Of a DNA stretch of 64,000 nt, positions 1 through 11,900 are shown one piece after another (the stretch's first letter is position 1; each line of letters opens with the position of its first letter). The translations under genes were made by a program, and so were the position numbers. Under the pieces are notes generated by a model. That model searched no databases, was not told where the DNA came from, and saw only the letters and a list, made by a program, of their open reading frames with translations. The stretch is from Pogonophryne albipinna (taxonomy: Eukaryota > Chordata > Actinopteri > Perciformes > Artedidraconidae): contig CM053251.1 in assembly GCA_028583405.1 (NCBI GenBank), positions 14,705,495-14,769,494 on the forward strand. The letters are read 5' to 3'.

Positions 1-782
1 GCATACATGAGTTTTAAATAGATGATACGAAATAATAAGCTATACTTTGAAGGCTCTATGTACTAATTATACCAGAACATAAACATGTCACTAAATCATC
101 CAAATAAAAGGATTCTGTTTTTTCAGCCAGCACGGTTTTAGGCTTTTGTTCATTTGCAGAGACTCAAGGCTCTTTACACATCTATGTACTTGACAAATGG
201 CTCATATCATCCAATTCACATTAGTTGTTTTTTAGAGGGAATGGAGCACTTGCCCAGTCCCCATAGGTGAACTGATGGCTCACAATCAAGCATTAAATAG
301 GCTAAGCTGACTAATGATGCAATGTGAGAATTAGCAGATATATGGCCTATATATATTTAAAGGAAGTGCTTTGAATGTTGGTTTTAAAAGGTTACATTTT
401 AAAGTACTAGATAAGTGCCAGTAGATAAGTGCTACAAATAAATGCAGGTGCCAAAAAAGATAATTTCTTTGTATTCAAAGACATATCATGACACAAAAAA
501 ATATATTTTACATGCCCTAACCTTTTTTTGGGTAAATGACAAAGTGTTGGGTTTTCTTAAAAGGAGTGTGAAATTCTGAAATAACCTACATATGAAGGAC
601 TGACTATATTGTTTTTTCTTTGATTGATAGCAGTCGTTTTCATGCATTCAAGATGCTCTATTATTTCCATAATTTAATTGGTTGTTTCTTATTTGTTTCA
701 GCTGTGGATATAGATGTAAAGCTTTGTGTACTCCCTCTCTGGTTGAATTCATATATTTTAAATCTGTATGCAGATTTCAAAG

Positions 783-1168
783 GTGGAAGAAGTACTCATA
801 ATTTGTACTTAAGTAAAAGCAGGAATACCACAGTCTAGGAATACCACGAGTACAAGTCCTGAATTGTAAATGTTACTCAAGTAAAAGTAGAAAAGTCTTA
901 GCATAAAAATAAACGTAATGATCCAAAAGTAATCATTATGCAGTTTAGGCAATTTTCTAATAATTTCAATATGTTTTGATTAGGATTATTGATGCATTAC
1001 AATGTTTATCAAATATGGTAAACGTGGAGCTCATTTTAATTACTTTGTATACTGCAGGATAGCTTGTGGATTTACTTTAATTTAAGTGTTTATTATATTT
1101 CATATCATTAATCACAAACTGCTAAATAACTTGAGTAAATGTTCGTAGCTACTTTTTACACCACTGGT
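783..1168. repeat. Dispersed MITE copy (hAT-N-like, AGTAAAAGTA-rich)
   Basis: It begins with a GGTGGAAGAAGTACTC block and ends in CACCACTG, the half-palindromic termini of a very common fish non-autonomous repeat. The internal order (TTACTCAAGTAAAAGTA, TTTTGATTAGG, GATGCATTA, GGTAAACGTGGAGCTC) is repeated at 4285-4690. The left terminus is degraded, so no target duplication can be read. The first 780 bases of the window hold nothing else I recognise. Confidence 0.6.
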
Positions 1169-1199
1169 AGATTTAGACTAATATCGGGGACAAAAGCCA

Positions 1200-1472
1200 A
1201 CATGACTACTGGTGATTGGCGGACATGAGCATTGCGCGCTCTCGATGTGTCTTGCTCTCCTAGCCAGTTCCCCCATTCATATGTAAATGAGCCGTCATAT
1301 ACCTAGCACAAGCCCCCACGGAGCAGCATTTGGGAGCCCAGTCCCTCTGCAAGCTTTGTTGGCTGCTGGGATCGCCCGGCCATCTGTCCCGTTAACGAGC
1401 TGTAACGGCTCTCTGGATTACTCACCGACCTCCAGAGGGTTTCTGGCAGCGCCTGGGTTAAACTTTAACAAC
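1200..1472 (+). promoter_or_regulatory. hes6 proximal promoter and 5' UTR (inferred)
   Basis: This 270-bp stretch before the hes6 start is more GC-rich than its surroundings. It contains an octamer-like ATGTAAAT at about 1280 and a CCAAT-like GATTGG at about 1214. No TATA box is evident. The boundaries are inferred from position only. Confidence 0.35.
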
Positions 1473-2783
1473 ATGGCCCCCAACCGTAACAACACGGACC
1501 GAGGTGATAACTGCACTGGAATCAAATCTGAAAGAAAGGTAAGAGCCGGAGTGAAGATTTGATAACAATATCTGTCTTAACTTGGCTGGTAACTGACAAA
1601 GTACGTTAACTCCATTGTCTGTACTGTTTTTGGCAGATGAGGAAACCTCTGGTGGAGAAGAAAAGGAGGGCTCGCATCAATGAAAGTTTACAAGAACTCC
1701 GAGTCCTCATGGCGGATTCAGACGTAAGAAACTATGCATATATTTTCAGGCCTGTTATTTGTGTGACGCTAGTGTTTTTCGTCATACAAGTGTGACTTGG
1801 TTTAGCTAGCTTGGGTAGCCAGCGCTTGTAACTTACGTTTTGTTTTGTGTCACCCGTTGCAGTTACAATCAAAGATGGAGAATGCCGAAGTGCTGGAGAT
1901 GACAGTGAAACGGGTGGAGAGCGTCCTCCAAAACCAGGCCCAAGGTAAACATTGTTCAATTTACGTGTAGGCCCATTTAGGAGTAAAGTACGCCATTAAA
2001 CAACAGTTTGTGATATATATTACTTAACAAAAAAGTATTACGTTAAATTAGCATACTGATATTTTGTACAAACTGTGAAGTCCACTGAGACAAATGTAAC
2101 ATTTGTGATATTGGGCTATATAAATAAACATTGATTGATTGTAGTCACGTCCTACCCTTGGAGAACAAACTAATTATTGTAAATCGGATTCACAAATTAA
2201 TTTATAACGTTTAGCGCATTCATATTTTTGATTAACTGTGATGCGGCCACAGGTGCGCATCTTCAACCGCTGCTCAGCCAATCACAACAGAGAGTTTTGT
2301 TTGTTGGCAGTTTGTTTTACTAACTTCCTGGCTCATGGTTGTTGTGTCTCATCTTTCCGTAGAAGTGGACGCCGTGAACCGGGAGGCTTGTGAGCGTTTC
2401 GCTGCAGGCTACATTCAGTGTATGCACGACGTGCACACTTTTGTGTCCAGCTGCCCAGGGATTGATCCAACAGTTAGCCTCAGAGCTGTTGAACCACCTC
2501 CTAGAGAGCATGCCCCTGAACGACGAGGACCGCCTCCAGCGTGATGCTGCCGGACACGATGTCAGAGAGTCCCGGCAGTAACAGCAGCACTTGGTCCCTG
2601 TCTGAGAGCATGTACTCGGCCCTGGTGTCCCCGACCACCTCCTCTGATGACCTCTGCTCTGACCTGGATGAGACCACAGACTCGGAGCAGAGTCATGTTT
2701 CTTCAGAGGAGGAGGCTGACAGCCAGGATGTGTTGAGCTTGCCTGTCATTTGTAACTCCAAGTCAATGTGGAGGCCATGGTAG
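1473..2783 (+). CDS. hes6: Hes6 bHLH-Orange protein (exons 1473-1538, 1637-1723, 1863-1944, 2363-2783; exon 4 frame broken twice)
   Basis: Hes6 is a nuclear Hairy/E(spl)-related factor that modulates Hes1-type repression in neurogenesis and somite patterning. Exon 1 opens with MAPNRNN, like known Hes6 N-termini. I chose ATG 1473 over an in-frame upstream ATG at 1287 because homology begins there. Exons 2-3 encode the bHLH (RKPLVEKKRRARINESLQEL, then ENAEVLEMTVKRV) and exon 4 the Orange domain (ERFAAGYIQCMHDVHTFVS) and the terminal WRPW Groucho-binding tetrapeptide. All introns are GT-AG. Within exon 4 homology moves from frame 1 to frame 2 near 2475 (IDPTV to ASELLNHLLESMPL) and to frame 3 near 2537 (before MLPDTMSESPG). 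Read literally, the product stops at 2544 without WRPW. A polyA signal AATAAA lies near 2962. The adjacent per2 supports Hes6 over other HES genes. Confidence 0.9.
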
Positions 2784-4254
2784 ATCAGTAAAAAAGGAAT
2801 AGCATGTTTTGCAACACTCAATGGTTTTTTGTTAGGATGTTTTGTGTGGTAGAACTCAGTAAAATCCTGCTGAAATGACAACTTTGAAACTTGTTGAGAG
2901 GCATCTAAGAAGCTCTTCTTCATTATTGCGGGATTACAATTAAACTAAATTGTATTTAATGAATAAAGTATGTAATTAAGTCTGTTTTGCAGAGGTCAGA
3001 GACTTGTCGGGTCTTCATTTGGAAGTGTATTGGCCTTGTTGGGCCTGCCTTCAGTGAAGGGGTAAATGTATATGTAAATATTTACATGTTGAATATGAAT
3101 CGGCTGTATAGAAGATAGCTTTCCCACTAAAAATGCTTTGTTAGTTGTGTGTAAATTATTTTGTATTTAGCGTGTCTTTTTAACTTTGTATTTATAAATG
3201 TCCAATGACTTTTAGTAGGCTACCTCATCTGATTGCCTAAGTTTCAACTTTTCAATAAATATCTTTTTGACAACTTCCTCTTTTGTGTTGCTTCTTCTAG
3301 AAAAATGCCACGTTTTACACTCGAGGATCCCACAATCCACCCACCCACGGCTGTTTGCAAGATATTGGTTATTACTCTGCAATTGTGGGCCATGTGTGCA
3401 TGTGCACTCCTCTTTCTCTCTTTCCTGCTCTCTCTCTGATCCCTCAGCACATCGTAGGCATTTGTGAGGTGTGAAATTAGTAATCATCTCACTCCTTATA
3501 TAGGCCTAGTTGAGGAGTTGACAAATGGGTTTTATAACTTCTCTGACTTCAGCTTTTTTGATGTTACAGTTTTAAAATAACATGGTAACAAATAACTTGC
3601 TCAATCATGGAAATAGTCTGTACTTTAAAGGCCACTGATGTCATCAGCTTCCCAGTAAATATGCATGCACTATATATGGTGCTTTAAAAGGGAATACAAC
3701 TGTGATCCACTGCCAAATAAATCAGTATATGACTTGTAAAGATACAATAACTGATATATACATGTTAATACTTTGCATGCCACCCCGTACTAAGAGCCCT
3801 TTGCCTATTCACACACACTTGTGTCTGCACCCTCAGACGTGACCTCTGTGTTCCTGAGAGTCACAGACACTGTTCTGCCTCCGCTCTGTCAGCTGCTACT
3901 ACAAATGAATACGAATAGGCTGGAAGTCTTAATCCATTTCTAGTCAGATGGTGTTCCTGTGATGTCCAAGTGTCAGTTCTTACACTTCCTGACCCAAACT
4001 GAGAGGGATCTTTGGTGAAATGACAAGAAACAGATTAATACAGAGTGTTGAGGGATTAAAGTAGAGCATTTGTCCTACTTAGCATTACATATATCCAGTA
4101 TTGTAAAGTGAATACTCAAGTGCTGTATCGCCAGTACATTTACCTGACACAGTTATCAGTTACTTTGCAGATTGTTAAAAAAAAAAAAAAGGAGTTGTAA
4201 TATATTACATTGCAAAAGTATAAATTAGGTTGAATAAGCTCTACCATGACCAGC
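2784..4254. other. hes6 3' UTR and intergenic DNA
   Basis: The 3' UTR of hes6 probably ends after AATAAA at about 2962; a second AATAAA-type signal is near 3254. The remainder is AT-rich, with no coding homology seen on either strand. The short ORFs at 3212-3487 lie in low-complexity CT-rich sequence and look spurious. Confidence 0.4.
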
Positions 4255-4255
4255 T

Positions 4256-4282
4256 ATACATACATACATACATACATACATG
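4256..4282. repeat. (CATA)n microsatellite
   Basis: About six perfect tandem CATA units lie directly before the MITE copy that starts near 4285. Confidence 0.85.
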
Positions 4283-4284
4283 AG

Positions 4285-4690
4285 CAGTGGGAGAATTACT
4301 CAGGTTTTATACTGAGTAAAAGTAGAAGTACCAGAGTGTAGGAATACATTACAAGTAAAAGTCCTTGATTCATAATGTTACTCAAGTAAAAGTACACAAG
4401 TATTGGCATCAAAATATACTTTACCAACAGTAAAACTCATTCTGCAGATTGGTCCATTTCACAATAATATATATTATAGGTTTTGATGCATTAAAGTGTT
4501 ATCAAAGCTGGTAAAGGTGCAGCTAGTTTGAATGACTTACGGCAGGGTAGCTTGTGAATTTACTCCAGGTTTAACTAAAGTCTTATTTAAGTGTTGATTA
4601 TATTTAACATCATTAATCCAAATCTGTAAAGTAACTATGGTATTAAATAAATGTAGTACAGTACAAGTACATAATTTAAAATCTAAACGT
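4285..4690. repeat. Second copy of the AGTAAAAGTA-rich MITE
   Basis: It is the same family as 783-1168 in the same orientation: CAGTGGGAGAATTACTC, AGTAAAAGTAGAAGTACC, GTTTTGATGCATTA, GGTAAAGGTGCAGCTAG, GTGTTGATTATATTTAAC. Divergence between the copies is substantial, so both are old. Confidence 0.6.
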
Positions 4691-4870
4691 ATAATAATGG
4701 GACATTATTACTTCTTAAACAACATCTGAAAGTTATGCAGATGTGTCACAAACTGACAGGATGACGAGCTTGGTGCCGTCGGGACCAAACCGGATTTGCG
4801 GATCTCCAGAGGTGCAAATGACCGCTGCAGGAGGGCAGCTTGTTAATTCAGTTCAGGTGTGAACAGTTGA

Positions 4871-4896
4871 GGGGGGGGGGGGGGGGGGGGGGGGGG
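4871..4896. repeat. Poly-G run (26 G)
   Basis: An uninterrupted run of 26 G lies in non-coding DNA between hes6 and per2. Its length should be polymorphic and it is error-prone in assembly. Confidence 0.9.
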
Positions 4897-5364
4897 TCCT
4901 TTGATCCGGCCTGCTGAGCCGTGGACTGTCTGCAGAGAGCACATCCAGGCTTTTGTCTGAGTGTCGACCCACACAGACATTCGCATTGGGAAGGCGAATG
5001 TCACGACTTCAGGATGGAGAACAACACAAGCATACGTTTTGTTTTAAACATAGTTATAATGTAAAAACGTACTGCCCTAGTTGCTATAATGGTCCCTTTT
5101 TCAACATATTAAGGTTTATTTTCATCCAGTAATTTCTAAATCAGTCTTTATTTGTAAAGCATTGCTCTGCTGCAAACAGCCAATCGTTTTCTAAGTCGTT
5201 TATACTCGTCAATTGGTGATTGACCCATTAACAGCTTAGAGAACAACCATTCCTAAATGAGTTTCGTATTTGTCTTATTTAAGCTAATATGTGCTGCTCG
5301 TCGATGACACGTCTGTAATAACCTTTAGGCAAGAAAGAAGCAGACATTTTAACACATTAGACGT

Positions 5365-7030
5365 CACAGTACATTTGGCAAGGTTTTATTTAGAGAACAA
5401 ATATAACAGAACATTCGCCACTTAAAAAAGGGGGAAATAAAAAGGTGCATTGTTGTCAGTGTCTGTTCAAATAACAGAAAGACAAATGACAAATTCAGGA
5501 ACATGTTCAATTTGCCATAAAGAGCTTCAAAGTGAAGGAAAGCTCTCCACATTCACTTGACATCTGTGTGAGTTGCTTTATACCCGTGCAATAACCCTAA
5601 ACTTCCACTTCTGAGGTGACCACACAAAACAGTAATGAGCTTCAGACACTTCCACAGGATGCTCAGGAGGCTCTTTTCCATATGTATGAGGAGTAACATC
5701 AGACCATTATAAGTGTGATCTGACACACTTTGAAAACTGGGGGAAATTATTTTTTTCCCCAATTTATATGTATCACCCACCATAAACAACATACCAGTAT
5801 TTTCCAGTCCACTGTTGGCTTTATCCTAATGGTTATTTCACAACTCACATTTGAAACAAATGTATACTTAATATTAATGCATGCTTCATTAAGATGAATG
5901 CAAAATACACATTTGTTTCAAATATAAACAATTGACCTGTGAAAAAAATATTATATAAAATATAAATATATACTCAGAGTCAAAGACTGTTACACTCACA
6001 CAAGCTTTGAAATGCATTAAATTAAAGTTTCTTTAAATAAGAGGCACGTTTCACAGCTGATACTGACACAAAGGCTGAATGGAAATACGTATAAACAATG
6101 AAAGCTTAAAGCATCATAAGGTTTCAAGTGACACAAAGCTCCCTTTGAATGATACATTCTCATAAACATTATAACATGGACTGGTGAATAAATATAGCTT
6201 TATTCTAGGTTTTTCACCCGTTCCCCCTACATTGCACTGGCGATCAGTAACACATTAAAGTTTCCATTTTATGATACGTTATAGTATTACATCACTTACG
6301 TTCAATATATAATATTGTACGTTTAGTATTGCCTTGTATGGGAGTACGTTTTCAGGGGATGGAGTTGGTGAAAAGCTTCAGATGGTGAGTCCATGCCTGC
6401 TGCATTTGGGAGAAAGTTTATATTTTGGACATTAATTAGCTATTAGTGACTAAACACAACACCTTTCATCTTTTCCTCCATGTGTAGCTCACAAAGTGCA
6501 GTTGTGCGTTCATTTAGTGCTTGATGGCTATGCATGCCTGAACAGGAGTGCCTGAAATGTAACTCCGCCTGTTGTTACCACATGCTGACTCAGCGTGCTG
6601 TTGTTGTAACTGAGAAAATCACGTCACAAAAAGCTGAATCAACTCTTTTACCGCAGCAGTTTGAACACCAAAGAGCCACTTCCTGCCATGTGAGTGACGC
6701 AGCCTCTGGTCTGTCGGTGTGTGTTTGACCTCTACTGTGCTGCCTGGTGCATAAGCACACATTGTGTTTTACCTATGACCTATCAGTGCAGAGGCTGCAC
6801 TATATTAAGCGCTAAACGGAATGAGTGAATGATCATACGCAGTCACAGAATCCAGCACTCGTATATTTACATTCAACACAAGTTTTAACTTAAGACAGTA
6901 AGGAATGTTGTGAAAAGAGCAAAGGGCCTGTTTGATGCTTCACACAAAGAAGGCCACTTTTCACAGTTGTGCAGAAACAGAGTCTGACGAGTAATAGGGG
7001 ACACTTTGAAGATATTGATGAGTTTGTTGT
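5365..7030 (-). other. per2: per2 3' UTR (inferred) with polyA signal
   Basis: AATAAA on the - strand at about 5385-5390 is a candidate end, giving a 1.65-kb 3' UTR with several ATTTA-like and AT-rich stretches. Another AATAAA-type signal near 6200 could give a shorter form. No coding sequence is seen inside. Confidence 0.5.
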
Positions 7031-8906
7031 CTAGCTGGTTGTCTCTGAGAGAGAGTTGGAGGGTTCCTCTCTGGGCCTCCGCTGGCAGCCCTCCTCCAGC
7101 GCCTCCGTTTCACCGAGGTCAAGGTTTGCCTGTTCCTCCTCCACCGCTGCTGCCACTGCTGCTGCCTCCGAGGCACTGTTACAGCAGGAGCACGCCTGGG
7201 CAGCACAGATAAAAGGAGAAGGTGAGAGGTGATGTAGAAAAAAGTGCACATCTGAGAAACAATGAGAAAGGGGTGGGGTACAATTTTGATGCTTTTCCAA
7301 GAAACATCTCCAACCAAAACAAATATACAAACTACTTCTATTTTTCATTATTTATTTGCTTGGTTTGTAAAGTGTAAAAATAATCGGGACTGTGTGTGTC
7401 CCAGTTTCACCAAGTGACGTCTTTAAATGTCTTGTGTTGTCATTCCAAAACCCAACGCTATTCATTAAAAGAAGACTAGAAAGAAAAGCAGGAACTCATT
7501 TCTTGCATGAAAAATAACTGGTTATCAAAGAGTTGGCCATTTTTTATTGTCAAGTTTTGTCACTGTCAAGAATCATAAATATAAAAAAGGTAGGTTAACC
7601 AACATCTTGCCAAAACCCCATATTTTCCACATTTAGAGCCGGACTATATAAAATGAATTCTACCTTGATGTCTATCTCCTTTGGCAGACCTCCTCTCTTA
7701 ATCCAGGTGTGCACCTCCATCAGCTCCTTCTTCTGCTCCTCTGAAAAGCTCGGCTGGCTCTTCTGCAGCAGCCTCAGCTTCTCTCTGTCGTCTCTGAGCA
7801 CTCTCTGGATGTCACTGCAGATAAAGAGGAATACAGAAACAGCCACATTTAAAAATCTACCCAACAGTAAAACAAGAAGTTTTTTGCAAACTATCAAAGT
7901 ATTTGTCACTAAAGCCTTTTATAGACATGTACAAAGGAGTTAACAGTCTTAGTCGATGCAAAGCCCTCTGTCAAGGGGGCCCTCTAGTGGTCAGTAACTG
8001 TCCCTGCAACAACCACTGCAGTTTGATCTTTTTAGTCAAGAAACAAATAGTATGCAGGAGTATTCAATAGTCTTGTGACCTATTGAGTTAAAGGTGCATA
8101 TTTGCATATTGAGAAATAAAAATGACGGATGTTTAGTGTGAAGAACAAACTCCCAATAAGCTCTTTTGTCCTGTGACAACCAGAGCACAGAAATATTTTT
8201 GCCAGAACTTGTGAGGATAGGAAGCTAAATCAAGATTGTTTTGTTTTATTGTCTCACAAACACATCCTCTATTGCCCATAAACAGGAAACTTGTCTATCA
8301 ATGAGAAAAAGAGGAGAGTTTGTCTGTATACATGCTTAGCGTTATCCTTCATTAATAAACGATGAAACCCAGCAATTCCAGCAGTACTTACGTGATGAAA
8401 TGTTCACTCTGGTCCATCTCCAAAAGCCTGCTGTCGCTGCCATTCAGGTGACCTTTGACCTTCTGGCTGATCTGGGACGAGTCCACGCTGCCAAAGTAGT
8501 TACTACTGTTGTTGCTTCCTGAAAACACCAAAAGAGAAAACTATTAAAACGTTGCAACATTTGCTGATTCTGTTTCACTGTAGTGTTTTCTACTTTTTCC
8601 TGCTTATTTATCTTTGGGAATGTGTAATGTTGTTTTCATTATCAATATCTGTAAGGTGAAGCTTAAGGTCATACCTTGTCCACTGCCAGACGTCCCACTG
8701 GCTGACGTCCTGCTCTTTGATGTCCCGCTGTTTGATGTCCTACTGTTAGACGTCCTGCTATTGGAGGTCCCACTGGCTGAAGTACCACAGCCGTTCGATC
8801 CGGAGCCCATGGAGCCCGAGCCGGAGTCCTCGTGGAGAATAATGTCCAACATGTCGCTCGAGAAAGAGTTGCCATCACTGTTGTTCCCATCGCCAAGTGA
8901 ACTTGT
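7031..8906 (-). other. per2: per2 C-terminal exons with Cry-binding domain
   Basis: Exon 8675-8906 encodes a Ser/Thr/Gly-rich linker with 5-residue repeats ([20 protein letters not shown]). Exon 8392-8518 encodes YFGSVDSSQ and ends in [10 protein letters not shown]. Exon 7664-7814 continues directly with [17 protein letters not shown], and the last exon starts ACSCC, retaining the CxxC that coordinates zinc with Cry in mammalian PER2. The roughly 28 residues that normally separate EHFI from the VLKEDREKL helix, including QDPIWLLMA, are absent. The stop is TAG at 7031-7033. Confidence 0.85.
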
Positions 8907-11900
8907 CTGCAAAAGAAAAACATTGAAGGGACGTTATTGAGGAGGAGCTTGATTTTCCAGCTTTGGCCAGCAGACTGCAGACTCCTTCATCTCCTGCAAC
9001 GTTTCTATACAGGCAGGTGCAGTACAATTAGAGGCTTTCCTCTCACTTTGCATTTATAATCTCAAATGGGAGTATTTATTTGCCGTGAGCATAGAAAACT
9101 GTCAATCTCCACAGTCACATGGGACACAATACCATGTGCTACACACAGTGGCGACTGGAAATTAGGGGCAGGTGGGGCACAGCCCCACCTAGTGTCAGCA
9201 GAAAGTATTAAAATAATGATTACAACAAAATGCAAAAAATAAATTAAAAAATATATAAAATATATTTTAAGATCATGTTTAATCATCTGATTAGTCTGTA
9301 CATTGCTGTTTTAGTATGTGTTCTTCTAATTAGTGTCTACAGTGTGTGCCTATTGAGCTGTTTAGAGCCATGTGGGACAAAACCCGATCCTGCCCCTCCC
9401 TCTCACTGTCTAAGTGAACGGTGACTGTAAAAACTACACTGCGCATGCTCAGAGTATTTTCCTATTTAATGTGTGTGGCAAAAAATAATGACCATAGGGG
9501 CATAGAGCTGCCATCCCCACCATACGTCATCTTACATAATTCAGAGCTGATTGGCTGCAAGTACGTGTGCCGTGAAAAGTGTGGTGTGTGAAGAGGAGGA
9601 GAGAGACGTCCTAAAACCAGGAAGTAAGCTGCGCATGGCTTCCCTCGACAAAAAAGCAATGAGATTTCGCCATAGGATTTTAGAAAATAGCTCAAAATAA
9701 GATCTGTGGGAAACGTAGCTGTTAGATAAATGTACGTTTTGTTCAGCCGGATAATATCCACATGTCTATCCTACTTTTATAATTTTCGAATCATAAATCC
9801 ATCATTTAGATTTATGATAGACTTTTGAAACTACAAGAAGATAAGGAGGACTTTTACAAAAAAGTAATAGAGATTTTTGTCCAGAGGGATAGGCAAATGG
9901 ACTCAATCTTCAAGTCAAGGTAAGACCACCATTTTATTGAAAATGGGATCTTACTAAGAGAGAACAATTCAATATTTAAATGATAAAATTACATTTTTTG
10001 GGTATCCTTCTGTTGAACTGTCTGTTTAAAATTAATTGAAGCATCAGAATAAAGAGGCTTTTGAAAATAATATTATATTTTGATTTAGGTCAAAATATAA
10101 TATTTGTAAACCTGAAGAGTCAGTGCCAGTGCCTCACCAGCCATGAACCTCACTGCAGAAGCTTATATATAGACATCTGAGTTTTTTGTGCCCCACCACT
10201 TTTGTACATATAGAAACGCCACTGGCTACACAGTAAGGCTGAGCTTGTTAGAACCAAACAGAGACTCTGATCCTTAAGCAGCTGATTTAAAGCTGGGAGA
10301 ATTATTAAATAACAGAATGTAGTGAACATGAATACATTCATGTGGAAGATTACTATTTGTGTCACCGGTCTGATTTTAGAAATATATAAGAAGGAAAACA
10401 AATATTTACATTTGTATGTTCAAACTGCTTTTGACTGTTAATGTTGTATGGTTTCAACCTTGGTCTGGTTCTTGCATGCAGAATCAAAGACAGTGTATGT
10501 AGTTGCAGTCATACGTACAGTACTAGGTACCAAAGTAAGTTTCAGGATTTTTTAGGATCTAACATTTTGTTTTTTTACATTGTTAGATTGTTTCTTAGTC
10601 ACATGCTTTGGTTAGAATCTGCCATTCTAACTAAAGCCACTCTTGGCAATATTTTTATATATTATATAACATTTCAAAATTAAAAATGCTAATAATTAAA
10701 CCATAAATAGGAAGAAAATAGTTACAGTTATAGTTTACATATGGATTTTGGAAGGAATGGGATAGGAGTTTTTTTCATGATTTGCCTACCTCTTTGCTGC
10801 AAGACCTTCTAGAGCACACTTTATCCCAAGACAAACGACCACAGACACAGTGCGAGCCCTCGCAATACAAGGGTCCAGGTGGACCAAGGAGACTGAGAGA
10901 AGGCTAAGGGTGTAAGGGATAATAAGATGATTCGTTAACACCCGAGGCCACATTTCATCTGAGGAGTCGAGATTGACTTGACTTAATACAAGGCATAGCA
11001 ATACAAACACAAGAAACTGCTCTAATACTGTGAAAAATGTGGAGGAATTACTGTGTAAGTTTAAGGAGGCTTTGACATTTTATCCTCACAGTTTAAGAAT
11101 TGTACTGGGGAGAAATCATAGGCATCAGGAGATTTGAAGAAGAAAAGAAAGGGAAGGGAAAATAAAAGTTGGTTTTGTTGTTTACCTGCTTCATCTCCCT
11201 CTCTTTGGCCTGGTTTCCACTGGCTCCCATCTCCCATTCTGCCATATTATTCCCTTGCCCTCCAGAGGAGAGTGCTGTGCAGTCCTGCCGGTCCACACAC
11301 AGTTCCAGCTCCAGCAAGTTGAGGGGTGAGCTGCAGCGAGACTGAAACAGGGGTGGAGACGCCGGGCCTCCAGACTGCGGCGTAGAGGAGCGAGACTGGC
11401 TCTCAACCACGGGCGCCTTTGAGGTTTCCGGGACTGGAGGAAAGTAGAACGCAGAGGGGATGTAGTTCGATTGGAGAGCAAAGTGGTTCGGGGAGTTGAA
11501 CTGGCTCTGGACAGTGAAGGACGGTGAAGCTGCGAAGTGGACCGGGACTGGAAAGGCAACCGGACTAAAAGGCTGCATTTGGGTGGGGAAGCCAGCAGTG
11601 GCTGCGTGGAACACTGGCTGTGGAGATTGCAGTGAGGGGGCCAATGGAGAGAAGGGCATGGGCAGCATTAGAGCCACAATAGGAGTGACCATAGGGGTGC
11701 TGAAGGGAGCAGGGTGGATGGGCTGTGGGCAGGGAGGGGGCTGGGTTCCCCGATTGTCCACAAAGCCTTGATGAGTGGCATCTGTGCGGGGGGCCATGGA
11801 ATTGGCTCTGGGGTAAACCGGGAGGGGGTAGCCTGGCATCACTGAGGGGTAGGCCATGGGGAAGTTTGACTGCGAGGTGTCGGAGCTCGACCAGGAGGTC

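Noticed and set aside
1287..1472. N-terminal extension of hes6 from an upstream in-frame ATG
   Set aside because: The extension has no Hes6 homology and lies in the likely 5' UTR; known Hes6 proteins begin at the MAP corresponding to 1473.
6961..7348. Alternative + and - strand ORFs over the last per2 exon
   Set aside because: They are shadows of the per2 C-terminal frame, whose phase and CxxC motif match PER2.
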